Notes under the pieces: model-generated
Told to the model about the DNA's origin: nothing
Database searches by the model: none
What the model saw: the letters and a program-made list of their open reading frames with translations, nothing else
Assembly: GCF_002368295.1 (NCBI RefSeq)
Contig: NZ_AP018248.1
Location: forward strand, 1,769,477-1,833,476
Origin: Tolypothrix tenuis PCC 7101
GTDB taxonomy: Bacteria > Cyanobacteriota > Cyanobacteriia > Cyanobacteriales > Nostocaceae
DNA: 64,000 bases
Direction of reading: 5' to 3'
Translations under genes and position numbers: made by a program
Shown: piece after piece, positions 8,138 to 17,306 of the stretch
How positions within the stretch are numbered: position 1 is the first letter of the stretch
Layout: each line of letters opens with the position of its first letter

Positions 8138-9634
8138 TTAAGCTTTAAAAGTCAATATAGGACTCAACCTTGCAACGACATCCACCATATTTGCTTCTAC
8201 CTGCACATCAATTACAGACTGAATAGGTTTGTAAGCGGCTGGTGCTTCCTCAATGCGGCGTTCTTCCCGTAAGGTAATGCAATCAACTCCAGTTAATCCT
8301 AATTCGGCTTCAGTGTGGGATGCGCCTTTGCGGTTCAATTCAAAACGCGATCGCACTCTTCCTGCGCCATGTGATGCAGAATGGCAAAATGCGGGATTAC
8401 CTTTACCCACCATCAGGTAGGAATAAGCACCCATAGAACCAGGGATAATGACTGGTTGTCCTACATAGGCTGGACAAGCGCCTTTGCGTGTTACCCACCT
8501 AGCGATTTTAGATTGGGAATTGGCTTTGTCTCCCGAGTCTGCTGAAGGCAAGGTGATGTTGTGTGGTAAGTCGTAAACTAATGGTGCTTCTATATCGCCA
8601 TAGACTTCTCGCAAACGCAGACGTAACAGTTCTGCTAACAATAGGCGGTTAATAAAACCATAGTTAGCAGCCGTTGCTTCCGCTGCTAAATAACTGGCGA
8701 CTAGTTCCGGGTGAGAATGAGCAGAAAGGGGAAATATATGAGATTCAGGGTATTTTAAACCTTGAGGCCAAGCAGCCTTGGCTCTATCTCGCCACATTCC
8801 GCCAATGTACTTACCTACATTCCGCGAACCAGAGTGAATCATAAAGGCTAATTGTCCTTCGCGTACACCCCAAGCGTGAGCAAGGGCGCGATTTTCGACT
8901 TTATCCACTCGTTGCACTTCGACAAAGTGATTTCCCGAACCGATGGTTCCTAGTCCGCCATCGCGCACCAATCCATCATCGGGAACCAATTCTGCCGGTG
9001 CAAGTTTCCAGTTACCATTCATTGAACCATCTAAGAAAATGCGATCGCACTCTTGGGATAGCTGTTGTAAATCAGACTTAACTACACTCCCCGTAGCGTT
9101 ATCTAGCATCGCATCCAACCAACCGGGAACGCCATACTGAAATAATGCACGCATTGTATGAGCAGTCATGGTGACATCGCGAGTACCAAAAAAGTAATCG
9201 CCTTTCATGCGTTCTACAAATAAATCACGCTTTTTGAGGAATTCATCGATTGTTAAATCAGCAACATGGAGGCGCATCCCACAATTAATGTCAGAACCAA
9301 CAGCACCAGGAATAACTTGATCAACAGTTTCCACCACCGAACCAATAGCAACCCCAGCATCACCAGGGTGAAAATCAGGGGTAGCACAAGCACGACAGAC
9401 ACATCCACCTGCGGGATGGCGCACGTTAGCAAGATTTGCTAATTGTTTGAGTGCTTTAGCTTCCACAGGAAAGCCTTCCGGTAACAGAACTTCTGCTGCT
9501 GGGGTATCAGGAGAATTAGCAAGCCGAACAGAATAGGTGCGTAGGCGTAGCCCGTCGTAGACATCGCTATAAGTAACATCTAAACCTTGCCGTCCTAAAG
9601 CACGCAAGAGACGTTGAAGATTTTTTGGCTGCAT
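8138..9634 (-). CDS. rtcB: RtcB-family RNA ligase
   Basis: RtcB enzymes join RNA 2',3'-cyclic phosphate and 5'-OH ends using GTP and Mn2+. The 498-residue protein carries the metal-site signature SDINCGMR (Asp115, Cys118), a GSGNHFVEVQ histidine, MIHSGSRNVG and SASHGAGR, where the histidine is the GMP-accepting residue in the family. An extra N-terminal region of about 60 residues and a cysteine-rich GGCVCRAC stretch precede the PDFHPG motif. There is no archease or RtcA gene beside it. The exact biological substrate in cyanobacteria is unknown to me. Confidence 0.9.
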   Translation of the reverse strand: MQPKNLQRLLRALGRQGLDVTYSDVYDGLRLRTYSVRLANSPDTPAAEVLLPEGFPVEAKALKQLANLANVRHPAGGCVCRACATPDFHPGDAGVAIGSVVETVDQVIPGAVGSDINCGMRLHVADLTIDEFLKKRDLFVERMKGDYFFGTRDVTMTAHTMRALFQYGVPGWLDAMLDNATGSVVKSDLQQLSQECDRIFLDGSMNGNWKLAPAELVPDDGLVRDGGLGTIGSGNHFVEVQRVDKVENRALAHAWGVREGQLAFMIHSGSRNVGKYIGGMWRDRAKAAWPQGLKYPESHIFPLSAHSHPELVASYLAAEATAANYGFINRLLLAELLRLRLREVYGDIEAPLVYDLPHNITLPSADSGDKANSQSKIARWVTRKGACPAYVGQPVIIPGSMGAYSYLMVGKGNPAFCHSASHGAGRVRSRFELNRKGASHTEAELGLTGVDCITLREERRIEEAPAAYKPIQSVIDVQVEANMVDVVARLSPILTFKA

Positions 9635-9964
9635 GAAAAGCTTACGGGAGTCTTGAACAAGACTCTTGAGATTGAAGAGATTAAGAGACTGGGGTTCAGC
9701 AGCCGCGTCTCAAGTGTAGTAGGAGGTTTTTCCCAGGCTTTTGAGGAAAATTATATTTTAATTCTTTCTAGAGTTGAGGTCAATCAGCATAGGGCGCAGT
9801 GGTTCAAGCTCCCCTCGTTATCGCAGTGAATTTATATTTATTCTTCCTTGGGAGGGATGCATGAAATCTTACCTTACCTACCTTATAAGATTAGCGATCG
9901 CACCCCAATATCCCAAATTTCAGCCTGTGATTTTTCATGGTTTCACAAAGTAAATAAGGATTTT
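9635..9964. other. Spacer between rtcB and a divergent methyltransferase gene
   Basis: The spacer contains short local inverted repeats (for example around 9650-9665) and an AAGG ribosome-binding site just before 9965. I see no RNA gene or credible ORF in it. Confidence 0.4.
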
Positions 9965-10669
9965 ATGATGACAACTGAAACCAACAAATTAACGGCATAT
10001 CACTTTATATATGCAACATTTTATATTCTCCTTGTACCAGGATTAGTAATCTTGATTTCTGGTGATTGGCTTTGGATTGAAGGATGGATTTTTGCAATTT
10101 GGTTTCTGGTGCTATCGTTAACGACAATGATTTATCTGTATCGTCAAGACCCAGGATTATTGCTAGAAAGATTTAAACCTCCTGGTTCAGATAATCAAAA
10201 AACATGGGATAAATATTTTTTGTATGCGATTCAAATATTATTTTGGGTTTGGCTGGTAGTTATGCCTTTGGATGCTAAAAGATATGCATGGAGTGCCAAC
10301 TTTCCATCATGGTTAAAAGTTGTAGGGGGAATCGAACTGCTAATATCTTTATTCTTTTTATATCGCTCGTTTACCGATAACAGTTTTTTATCACCTCTAG
10401 TCAGAATCCAAAGTGAGAGAGAACATAGAGTAGTATCAACAGGAGTTTACGGCTTTGTCCGACATCCTATGTATCTGGGTGCAATTTTCCTATTTATCGG
10501 CACGCCTCTGTTACTCGGTTCTTTATATGGGGTCTTAATTGGTGTAATTTTCTCTTTGGTTTTAGTAGCCAGAATATTTGGTGAAGAAAAAATGCTAGTT
10601 GAAGAATTACCAGGTTACGAAGATTATCAACAGAAAGTAAAATATCGGCTGATACCATTTATTTGGTAA
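9965..10669 (+). CDS. Isoprenylcysteine carboxyl methyltransferase (ICMT)-like integral membrane protein
   Basis: This 234-residue protein has about six predicted membrane segments. Its C-terminal block, STGVYGFVRHPMYLGAI followed by GEEKMLVEELPGYEDY, is the hallmark of the ICMT/PEMT-like membrane methyltransferase fold, which binds S-adenosylmethionine. Bacterial members methylate diverse lipid or small-molecule targets, so the substrate cannot be read here. The frame is open upstream to 9848, but tandem ATGs at 9965/9968 follow an AAGG site at 9957-9960 and give a conventional N-terminus. Confidence 0.83.
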   Translation: MMTTETNKLTAYHFIYATFYILLVPGLVILISGDWLWIEGWIFAIWFLVLSLTTMIYLYRQDPGLLLERFKPPGSDNQKTWDKYFLYAIQILFWVWLVVMPLDAKRYAWSANFPSWLKVVGGIELLISLFFLYRSFTDNSFLSPLVRIQSEREHRVVSTGVYGFVRHPMYLGAIFLFIGTPLLLGSLYGVLIGVIFSLVLVARIFGEEKMLVEELPGYEDYQQKVKYRLIPFIW

Positions 10670-10685
10670 TAATTAACAAATAGTA

Positions 10686-10714
10686 GGATGCGTTAGCGAT
10701 GGCGTAACGCATCC
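10686..10714. repeat. REP-like palindrome, copy 2
   Basis: GGATGCGTTA pairs with TAACGCATCC around a short GCGATGGCG loop. It has the same stem as the copies at 6466 and 23631. It lies between two convergent genes. Confidence 0.75.
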
Positions 10715-10756
10715 GTGTTAACTGTTGATTTTCATCATTTTTCATATAAAGTCCAT

Positions 10757-10795
10757 TAAAAATAAAAAGACCTGGAAATTATTTAATTCCAAGTC
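10757..10795 (-). terminator. Rho-independent terminator of pdhC
   Basis: On the minus strand, GACTTGGAA pairs with TTCCAGGTC (one G-T pair) across a 9-base AT loop and is followed by TTTTTATTTTT. It lies 35 bases past the pdhC stop. Confidence 0.75.
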
Positions 10796-10829
10796 TCAAA
10801 CCTAAATTTATTTTTTTAAAGAATCTCTG

Positions 10830-12143
10830 TTACATAGTCAAAGATTGTGGATTTGTCTCAATTAACTTAGCTAAATCTTGCAAGAATGCAGCAGCATGAG
10901 CACCGTAAATAATGCGATGGTCGGAGGTAATATTTACCTGCATTTGTTGACGTACACCAAATAAACCATCAGAGGTTGCTACAACTTGCGGGCGAGATGC
11001 GCCAATCGCTAAAATCGAACCTTGTCCAGGGGGTAAAATTGCGTCAAATGTATCTACGCCAAACATCCCCAAGTTGGACAAAGTAAAAGTACCACTGTTG
11101 TATTCGTCTGGTTGCAGTTGTTTGGCTCTAGCACGTTCTACCAAAGACTTCCAACTGCGGGATAGGGAATAAAGATCTACTATGTCTGCATTCTTTAATA
11201 CAGGTGTAATCAATCCGCCATCATCCATTGCTACAGCTACGGAAATGTTGATGTCAGAATGATAAACAATTCCTTGATCGGAATAGCTAGCATTGATTAG
11301 TGGGTGTTTTTGCAACGTTACTGCTACGGCTTTTGCCAATAGCGCTGTCATTGTTACCCCTTTGGACTTAACCTGCTTATACAGCTTGTCTAGTGCATCG
11401 GTGGTAATTGTATAACCCACACGGAAAACAGGTACAGATAAGGTAGCTACCATGTTCCGTACCACTGCATTTTGGAAGGTAGTTAGAGGTACTACCTGGC
11501 CAGGAACAGCGCTAGCTGCTGCGGGAACAGGTGCAGGTGCGGGTGCAACTTTTGGAGATGGTGGTGCAACTGGGGCGGTTGTTGGTACAGATGGTGGCGG
11601 TGTAACTGGTGCGCTAGCGGCTGGCTTACCTTTATTTGCAGCAGCTTCCACATCTTCAGCCACAATGCGACCGTAGGGGCCACTACCTTGAAGCGTCTTT
11701 AAATCGATTTTTAACTCTTTTGCCAATTTACGAGCCCGTGGAGAAACTACGAGCCGTCCTTCTTGATGGTTTGAGCCGTTTTGAGACGCTAAGGCTGGTG
11801 TTCCACCAGAAACAGAAGCGGCGACTGGCTGAGGCGCAGCAGGAGCCGGGCTAGCAGCACCACTAGAACTAGCAGTCGCCTTAGCAGCTTCGATTTCAGC
11901 TTCTGTTTCTACAATAAAAGCGATCGCATTTCCTACAGCCGCAGATTCACCAGCTTCCACTAAAATGTGAGCCAGATATCCTTCATAGAAGGATTCCACA
12001 TCCATATCTGCCTTATCTGACTCGACAACCACCACTGTTTCGCCTTTTTCCACTTTATCGCCTGGAGACTTCACCCAAGAGACAATTTTGCCTTCGGTCA
12101 TGGTGGAACTCAGCGCCGGCATAAATACTTCGTAAATGCTCAT
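10830..12143 (-). CDS. pdhC: Pyruvate dehydrogenase E2, dihydrolipoamide acetyltransferase
   Basis: This 437-residue E2 subunit transfers acetyl groups from lipoate to CoA. It contains one N-terminal lipoyl domain (ESDKADMDVE, Lys44), an Ala/Pro-rich linker, a peripheral subunit-binding domain (VSPRARKLAKEL, then GPYGRIVAEDV), a second Ala/Pro linker, and the catalytic domain ending in the active-site signature DHRIIYGA. The single lipoyl domain and overall length fit cyanobacterial and plastid-type PDH E2. E1 subunits are not adjacent, which is usual in cyanobacteria. It is terminated by the hairpin at 10757-10795. Confidence 0.95.
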   Translation of the reverse strand: MSIYEVFMPALSSTMTEGKIVSWVKSPGDKVEKGETVVVVESDKADMDVESFYEGYLAHILVEAGESAAVGNAIAFIVETEAEIEAAKATASSSGAASPAPAAPQPVAASVSGGTPALASQNGSNHQEGRLVVSPRARKLAKELKIDLKTLQGSGPYGRIVAEDVEAAANKGKPAASAPVTPPPSVPTTAPVAPPSPKVAPAPAPVPAAASAVPGQVVPLTTFQNAVVRNMVATLSVPVFRVGYTITTDALDKLYKQVKSKGVTMTALLAKAVAVTLQKHPLINASYSDQGIVYHSDINISVAVAMDDGGLITPVLKNADIVDLYSLSRSWKSLVERARAKQLQPDEYNSGTFTLSNLGMFGVDTFDAILPPGQGSILAIGASRPQVVATSDGLFGVRQQMQVNITSDHRIIYGAHAAAFLQDLAKLIETNPQSLTM

Positions 12144-12570
12144 AGGGTGGTTTCAGAATCAATGAATTTTATGGACTTTAACAGCTTTCACCAGATCGAA
12201 TTGTATCTTGGTGTGAGAATTTTCGGTTCAGGATTTTTGGGGATTGGGGATCGGGGATTGGTGACTGTGGGGACTGGGGACTGGGGACTGGGGACTAGGG
12301 AAATGAGAGAGAAGCTAATTACCCATTACCCATTACCCATCCCCAGGAACTTAAAGCCAAGATAAAGGTCTACATATAAATGCAATTCTCAAGGGGTTCC
12401 TGTATGATGCAATTGCGATCGCCTAATTTGGTGATATATCTTAATTTTCTGCGCGATCGCTCAGGGGAGCAAGAAGGCTGCCCATAATCTCAAGATAGAA
12501 GCTTAGTAGTTAGGCTTCCATTTACAATTCAAAATTGATAATTTACTGTTTGAAATTTTTGTTTGATTTT
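12144..12570. other. Spacer with heptamer repeats and HIP1 sites
   Basis: This divergent intergenic region carries a GGGGATT/GGGGACT heptamer array at 12239-12300 and two GCGATCGC-type sites near 12416 and 12451. The ORF that covers the array is built from repeat units and is not accepted as a gene. Confidence 0.6.
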
Positions 12571-13119
12571 ATGTCAGTAAAGTGGAAATTGTTCTTGATT
12601 TTGATACTCAGTATGTTTGCCACTGCTGGCGCTGGAGTTTATCTCTCCCAAAACCAGCCATTTGCAACCAGTATTGATATAAGTCATGGTCAAACTCAGC
12701 AGGTAGCAGCAACTCAAATATCTCAGAATATTGCAACTGAATCAGAGCGTATCCACTATAAAACTATACCCCTGGAAAGTATTAACTCTAATCTTCAAGG
12801 TAGCGATCCGGCTACATTGGCTCTGAATGCATTTGAGGACACAGCATCAGATATCGGAACACGTAAAGTAGAGGTGGTATATCCGCAACGCAATCAGGCT
12901 TTAGTAACCGTTACGCAAATTTCCCATAGTAATAATTTAGTTGGTGCAGTTAAATACCGATTTGAGATGACTACCTTTGGGCGATCGCTATTAGTCACTT
13001 CGCCCCCTGTATGGCAAATTGTCTGGGCTGGTTCTCAAGTGCAATGTTTAAGTGGAAATCGTTCCAGAAAGAATTTCACCCAAAATTGTCAACCATCTTA
13101 TCGAGAAATCAGCAACTAG
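12571..13119 (+). CDS. Hypothetical protein with N-terminal membrane anchor
   Basis: I do not recognise this 182-residue protein. The likely start is ATG 12571 (MSVKWKLFLILILSMF); the frame also extends to a TTG at 12535. A hydrophobic segment at about residues 5-23 serves as anchor or signal, so the rest is probably periplasmic or lumenal. The body contains LALNAFEDTASDIGTRKVEVVYP followed by beta-rich sequence and two late cysteines (QCLSG, NCQPS), which could form a disulfide. Confidence 0.65.
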   Translation: MSVKWKLFLILILSMFATAGAGVYLSQNQPFATSIDISHGQTQQVAATQISQNIATESERIHYKTIPLESINSNLQGSDPATLALNAFEDTASDIGTRKVEVVYPQRNQALVTVTQISHSNNLVGAVKYRFEMTTFGRSLLVTSPPVWQIVWAGSQVQCLSGNRSRKNFTQNCQPSYREISN

Positions 13120-13246
13120 TAGTTAGTCGCAAAAATTGCGCCCAGCCTCTATATTTTTGTGATTAGAAATTAATTTTGCAAAAATTGCTAAATCGGTGCA
13201 ATTAGAGCGATATAGTTTTATTTTTGTAAAATCTATGAAATCATAT

Positions 13247-13310
13247 AATTTTTTCAGGTATTTGTTGACTTTGCATGTTTTTTTGTTGTGTACGTTTACC
13301 TGAAAAAATT
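13247..13310. repeat. Perfect 14-bp inverted repeat upstream of pstS
   Basis: AATTTTTTCAGGTA (13247-13260) is repeated exactly in inverted form at 13297-13310, separated by 36 T-rich bases. It starts 225 bases before the pstS start, in a 352-bp gap (13120-13471) with no other recognisable feature. Confidence 0.7.
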
Positions 13311-13471
13311 AGCAGGTTGATTCATTACTGAACTAAAATCCAAAATTGATTGACTCTACAACATCTTTAACATTTAATTATCAAGTTCAGTATCAATCTG
13401 CATTTGAATAGTCAGCTAGACATCAAAAGAATTGGCTAAACTATTCATTCAAGCTAAAAAGTCACATTTCT

Positions 13472-14524
13472 ATGTCTGCTCAACTTCAATTTAAGCGATC
13501 GGCTCCTTTGTTAGCCCTAATTGCTGTTTCGTTGAGTATTTCTTCCTGCGCTGCTGATTCTAAAAGCGTCAAGGCTGTTTCTGTTGTGGGTGCTGGGGCA
13601 AGTTTTCCTGCACCTTTATATCAGCGCTGGATTGCAGATTACCACCAACGAAATCCCCATGTAGAAATTAACTATCAGTCTTTAGGAAGCAGTGTAGGAA
13701 TACAACAACTCATCCAAGGTACTGTAGACTTTGCCGCCAGTGATGTAGGAATTACACATGAACAAGCCGCTCAAGTCAAAAGAGAAGTGGTTGCTTTACC
13801 CATGACTGCCAGTTCAATAGTGTTAGCTTACAATATTCCGAATTTGCCAACTCAGATGAAGCTATCACGTTCAGTCTACACAGATATCTTTTTAGGAAAA
13901 ATTACCAATTGGAACGATCCAAAAATAGCAATAGCTAATCCAGGAGTAAATTTGCCGAATCTGCCAATTCAAGTTATCCACCGAACCGATGGTAGCGGTA
14001 CAACTAGCGTCTTAACACAACATCTCAGCGCTATTAGCCCAGAATGGAAAAACAAAGTTGGGGCTGGTAAATCTATACAATGGCCAGTAGGGATTGCAGC
14101 TAGGGGGAATGAAGGCGTTACTGCTCAGATACAACAAACCCCAGGAGCTTTTGGTTATGTCGAGTATGTCTATGCCATACAAAATAAATTATCTGTAGCG
14201 ACTTTAGAAAATAAATCTGGGAATTACATTCAGCCCACACCTGAGTCAGTAGCTAAAACTTTAGAATCGGTAAAATTGCCCAGTGATACATTAATTGCTT
14301 TTATCGCCGATCCAAGAAATCCTCAGTCTTATCCAATTGTCACTTATACTTGGCTGTTAACTTATAAACATTATGAAGACTCAGCCAAAGCCCAAGCAAT
14401 GAAAAATTTTGTTGACTGGGCTGTGACTGAAGGGCAAAAGTCTAGTGGAAAACTGGGATATATTCCTCTGTCTCAAAAAGTTGTAATTCAGGTGAAGTTA
14501 GCAGCAAAGAAAATATCTCATTGA
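13472..14524 (+). CDS. pstS: Phosphate ABC transporter substrate-binding lipoprotein
   Basis: PstS captures phosphate outside the cytoplasmic membrane for the PstCAB permease. The 350-residue protein has a lipoprotein signal with lipobox SISSC. The phosphate-binding motifs are GAGASFPAPLYQRW, SLGSSVGIQQL and RTDGSGTTSVL, followed by GNEGVTAQI and the FVDWAVTEGQ C-terminal block. No pstC, pstA or pstB is adjacent, so this is an orphan copy. The T/A-rich stretch CTTTAACATTTAATTATC near 13366 only weakly resembles a Pho box, so I do not claim PhoB control. Confidence 0.93.
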   Translation: MSAQLQFKRSAPLLALIAVSLSISSCAADSKSVKAVSVVGAGASFPAPLYQRWIADYHQRNPHVEINYQSLGSSVGIQQLIQGTVDFAASDVGITHEQAAQVKREVVALPMTASSIVLAYNIPNLPTQMKLSRSVYTDIFLGKITNWNDPKIAIANPGVNLPNLPIQVIHRTDGSGTTSVLTQHLSAISPEWKNKVGAGKSIQWPVGIAARGNEGVTAQIQQTPGAFGYVEYVYAIQNKLSVATLENKSGNYIQPTPESVAKTLESVKLPSDTLIAFIADPRNPQSYPIVTYTWLLTYKHYEDSAKAQAMKNFVDWAVTEGQKSSGKLGYIPLSQKVVIQVKLAAKKISH

Positions 14525-14529
14525 AGATA

Positions 14530-14925
14530 TTATTTTGCTAGCTTTTGATGACGCACTTCCACTACTGTATGCACATTCCCACGGGGAGTAAAATCTGCTT
14601 TTACTGTAGCTTCTAAAGGGTCACAAGCTGCCACAAAATCATCAAGAATTTGATTAGCAGATTCTTCGTGGGAAATATAGCGATCGCGGTAACTGTTAAT
14701 GTAAAGCTTGAGTGCTTTCAATTCCACTACACGCTCATCAGGTACGTAGCTAATATAAATTGTGGCAAAATCCGGATACCCTGAAAACGGACATTTACAA
14801 GTAAATTCCGGTAACGTAATACTAATGTCATATCTTCTACCCACACGCGGATTTGGAAATGTAATCAGCTGTCCTTCCGCAATCTCGCGTTCGCCGTATT
14901 TAATTTCTGTAGTGTTATTTGTCAT
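14530..14925 (-). CDS. queF: NADPH-dependent preQ0 reductase
   Basis: QueF reduces 7-cyano-7-deazaguanine (preQ0) to preQ1 in queuosine biosynthesis, the only known nitrile-to-amine reduction in metabolism. This is the short unimodular type (131 residues). It shows CPFSGYPDFATI with the nucleophile Cys45 and the acid Asp52, the QueF signature ELKALKLYI, and SHEESANQ. It is convergent with pstS, with only a few bases between their stops. The promoter side carries heptamer repeats (TTTGTCA, then GGTAATG) at 14925-14970. Confidence 0.95.
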   Translation of the reverse strand: MTNNTTEIKYGEREIAEGQLITFPNPRVGRRYDISITLPEFTCKCPFSGYPDFATIYISYVPDERVVELKALKLYINSYRDRYISHEESANQILDDFVAACDPLEATVKADFTPRGNVHTVVEVRHQKLAK

Positions 14926-15063
14926 TTGTTATTTGTCATGTGGTAATGGGTAATGGGTAATGGGTAATTGGGTGTTTAGCGTTTGTCATTAATTATTTCT
15001 CCCCCTGCTCCCTGCCCCCTGCCCCCTTGCTTTTCCCTGTCTCCCTCATCCCCCTCATCTTCA

Positions 15064-15456
15064 TTACTGTTCCCAGTCTGGACAATTATTATCATCCCAG
15101 CCGTGAGGGTGCATGGCACAGACTAATAAGTTACCACCATAAACTTGACCGTGGTAGTTAGTGCAACCAATACAGGCGGGATTTTTTTCGGGTGTGGGTT
15201 CTACTGGATAAGGAAAACCTGGATCTACATCAGCCATGACATCTTCTAATTCCCAATAAACTTCCATCATGGGTTCAGTCAAGTCATGTAAATACTGGTC
15301 AACTTCAGTGGCAATTGTAGTCTGTACTTGTTCTGTAATTTCTTCTGTCATTTCCAGAAAAGCGTCTACCATTTCACTCATTCCTAGGAAAAAGTGCTCT
15401 ACTTCAACAGCCACAGTTTCAATGATGTCAATTAAATCTTTTTGCCACTGATCCAT
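15064..15456 (-). CDS. Conserved hypothetical protein with C-terminal cysteine/histidine cluster
   Basis: This 130-residue protein has two parts. The N-terminal 75 residues are a very acidic amphipathic helix region (VAVEVEHFFLGMSEMVDAF and onward). The C-terminal 40 residues contain CIGC, CAMHPHGW and NNCPDWE, a likely metal-binding site. I know this layout only as a conserved cyanobacterial protein of unknown function. It is on the same strand as the next two genes upstream but separated by more than 100 bases. Confidence 0.75.
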   Translation of the reverse strand: MDQWQKDLIDIIETVAVEVEHFFLGMSEMVDAFLEMTEEITEQVQTTIATEVDQYLHDLTEPMMEVYWELEDVMADVDPGFPYPVEPTPEKNPACIGCTNYHGQVYGGNLLVCAMHPHGWDDNNCPDWEQ

Positions 15457-15592
15457 AAACTTTATATCTTTTCTGGCTATAAATAGAGCATTTAGTACAG
15501 CTTTACTGGCAGCAATAGGCTATACCCTAGGCCAAGTATATTCAAAAAATTGCTATGTTTTGCTTTATTAATCAACTGCTTACGAGTTATTT

Positions 15593-15985
15593 TTACTCGT
15601 CACGTTGCAGTCGTTTTAACTCTTCTTGTAATTCTAGGACTTGAGCGCGCAATCCATCTACATCATTAGTTGCAGAGGTTGCGGTATTTTTCACCGTTGG
15701 CTCTTCATCATCTTCTAAAATTTCTATGCGGCGGGGTTCAGCAGGTGGTTTTTGCTCTGCATCTGCACCAGATGTAGGCGGCTGTTGAGCTTGCTTCATC
15801 ATATCTTCGACAAAGCGACGGGCTTCATCTGTCGTCATTTCGCCCTTTGCCACCATTTCATCTGCCAGTTTTTGGACTTGCGATCGCAGTTCCGCTAATT
15901 TTCCTCCTGCTTTCTCACCTGCGTAAGAAGCTAACCCAACACCGAGGTAAAAAGCTTTTTGAACAATATCTCCAAAACCAGGCAT
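15593..15985 (-). CDS. Coiled-coil, phasin-like conserved hypothetical protein
   Basis: This 130-residue protein starts MPGFGDIVQKAFYLGVGLASYAGEKAGG, an amphipathic helix of the sort seen in phasin-like or poly(hydroxyalkanoate)-granule-associated proteins. A helical, charged segment (AELRSQVQKLADEMVAKG, then ARRFVEDMMKQA), a Pro-rich linker and a short C-terminal coiled coil (VLELQEELKRLQRDE) follow. Function is not established. The SRP RNA gene lies 24 bases upstream on the same strand. Confidence 0.72.
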   Translation of the reverse strand: MPGFGDIVQKAFYLGVGLASYAGEKAGGKLAELRSQVQKLADEMVAKGEMTTDEARRFVEDMMKQAQQPPTSGADAEQKPPAEPRRIEILEDDEEPTVKNTATSATNDVDGLRAQVLELQEELKRLQRDE

Positions 15986-16009
15986 TGCTGCTGAACGCTC
16001 CTAAAAATA

Positions 16010-16107
16010 GGGCGACCCGGAGACTACGCCTACCACAAGCATCCCGTATTGCTGCTACCTTCCGGTCCTGACAAGATTTGGGCGTTGAAGTCGCATAGAT
16101 CCAGGTC
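16010..16107 (-). ncRNA. ffs: Signal recognition particle RNA, small bacterial type (4.5S)
   Basis: On the minus strand the universally conserved SRP domain IV appears (GTCAGGACCGGAAGGTAGCA, at about 16055-16074), with the GGAA tetraloop and the symmetric internal loop that binds Ffh. The flanks can pair into one long hairpin of about 97 nt ending in GGGTCGCCC. A -10-like TATGAT lies at 16116-16121, about the right distance upstream. The ends are estimated from the pairing. Confidence 0.95.
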
Positions 16108-16145
16108 TATAAATCATCATAACATCAAAATTTAGTAATTTAATG

Positions 16146-16412
16146 TTATTCCATAACAATTCGCCATTCGTGTAACTGATATTTCACACAGCCGTTTTTT
16201 ACCAAGGGATCAAGGGCTACAATCGCTTGGGCTTCCGCCATCGATTCTGCCTCAAACACCATCATTCCCCCTCCCAATTCTGCCCAATAACCGGTCTTGG
16301 CTTTGTGTCCTTTGGCAATTAAATCCTGAACATAAGCTTTATGGGCAGGAACGTATTGATCAAAGGTAGGTTTATCAACTGTACCTTCTTCAATCTTCAC
16401 AAAAGTTGGCAT
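16146..16412 (-). CDS. YciI-family protein
   Basis: This 88-residue protein is of the YciI/dimeric alpha-beta barrel type. It shows the middle block YVQDLIAKGHKAKTGYWAE, then GGGMMVFEAESMAEAQAIVALDPLV, and the terminal YQLHEWRIVME. The family contains an active-site-like His/Asp pair, but its physiological reaction is not known. The frame stays open upstream through repeat DNA to 16619; the ATG at 16412 gives the standard N-terminus and is preferred. Confidence 0.88.
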   Translation of the reverse strand: MPTFVKIEEGTVDKPTFDQYVPAHKAYVQDLIAKGHKAKTGYWAELGGGMMVFEAESMAEAQAIVALDPLVKNGCVKYQLHEWRIVME

Positions 16413-16439
16413 TTGCTTGCGACCTCTAGAATTTTCTGT

Positions 16440-16650
16440 ATCGTAATCTAGTAGGGATTGGGGATTGGGGACAAGGGATGAGGGGGACTGGAAAAAGCAA
16501 GGGGGCAGGGAGCAGGTGAACCAGCCCCCGTCTTGGCGGTCTCCGTCACGATGGGGGACTGGTGAACCCGAAGGGGAGCAGGGGGAGAAATAATTAATGA
16601 CAAACACCCAATTACCCATTACCCCATGCCCGATGCCCGATAACCTTTGA
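16440..16650. repeat. Degenerate heptamer-rich intergenic DNA
   Basis: GGGGATT- and GGGGGACT-like units are followed by CCCATTA-type units. The stretch accounts for the spurious N-terminal extension of the YciI frame. Confidence 0.6.
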
Positions 16651-16666
16651 CTTTTGACTTTTGTAA

Positions 16667-17212
16667 ATGAATCTCTTTTTTATTGCATTGCTACCACCGC
16701 AAGATATTCAAGATTACGCAAACCAAATCAAGCAATATTTTGCTGATAATTATGCTAGCCGACACGCGCAAAAGTCGCCCCCACATATTACTTTGCAACC
16801 ACCCTTTAAATGGGCTAATAGCGATGTGTCACGCTTAGAAGCATCTGTGGCAGAATTGGCGATGAGAAAACAGGCAGTATCGATTAACCTCAAGGGGTTT
16901 GCTGCCTTTGCGCCCAGTGTCATATATATAAATGTATTGAGAACGCCAGAACTGTTGAATTTGCAAGCCGATTTAATGGCTCATGTCGAAGCAACATTAG
17001 GTATTGTGGATGAGGTTGGTAAAACTCACCCCTTTGCACCCCACATGACAGTTGCATTTCGGGACTTAACAAGACAAAACTTTAAAGCAGCTTGGCCAGA
17101 ATTTGAAAATCGTCAATTGCATTTTGAATTTATTGCCGACAAGTTAACACTATTAATGCATGACGGTAGAAGATGGAATATTAAATCTGAGTTTGCTTTA
17201 TTAACAGATTAA
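16667..17212 (+). CDS. thpR: 2'-5' RNA ligase / 2H phosphoesterase family protein
   Basis: This 181-residue 2H-superfamily enzyme has the two catalytic H-x-T tetrads: PPHITLQPPF (His40) and APHMTVAFRDL (His126). Members cleave or form 2'-5' phosphodiester links, or hydrolyse 2',3'-cyclic phosphates in RNA. The length is typical for bacterial LigT/ThpR. It stands alone between YciI and a convergent Uma2 gene. Confidence 0.88.
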   Translation: MNLFFIALLPPQDIQDYANQIKQYFADNYASRHAQKSPPHITLQPPFKWANSDVSRLEASVAELAMRKQAVSINLKGFAAFAPSVIYINVLRTPELLNLQADLMAHVEATLGIVDEVGKTHPFAPHMTVAFRDLTRQNFKAAWPEFENRQLHFEFIADKLTLLMHDGRRWNIKSEFALLTD

Positions 17213-17306
17213 ATACCAAAGTTAATCGGCTAATATGAGCCTATATAAAATATTTTCGTGATTTCTTGAGTGTAAAATTTTGCTGGCGATCGCATTTTAA
17301 ATTCAG

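Noticed and set aside
12147..12365. 72-codon ORF after the pdhC start
   Set aside because: Its middle is made of GGGGACT heptamers; it has no coding character.
13360..13395. Pho box upstream of pstS
   Set aside because: TTTAACAT and TTTAATTA occur close together, but the first deviates from the consensus and the 3-bp spacing between repeats is missing.
16413..16619. N-terminal extension of the YciI gene
   Set aside because: The extension translates heptamer-rich intergenic DNA; the internal ATG gives the family's normal start.
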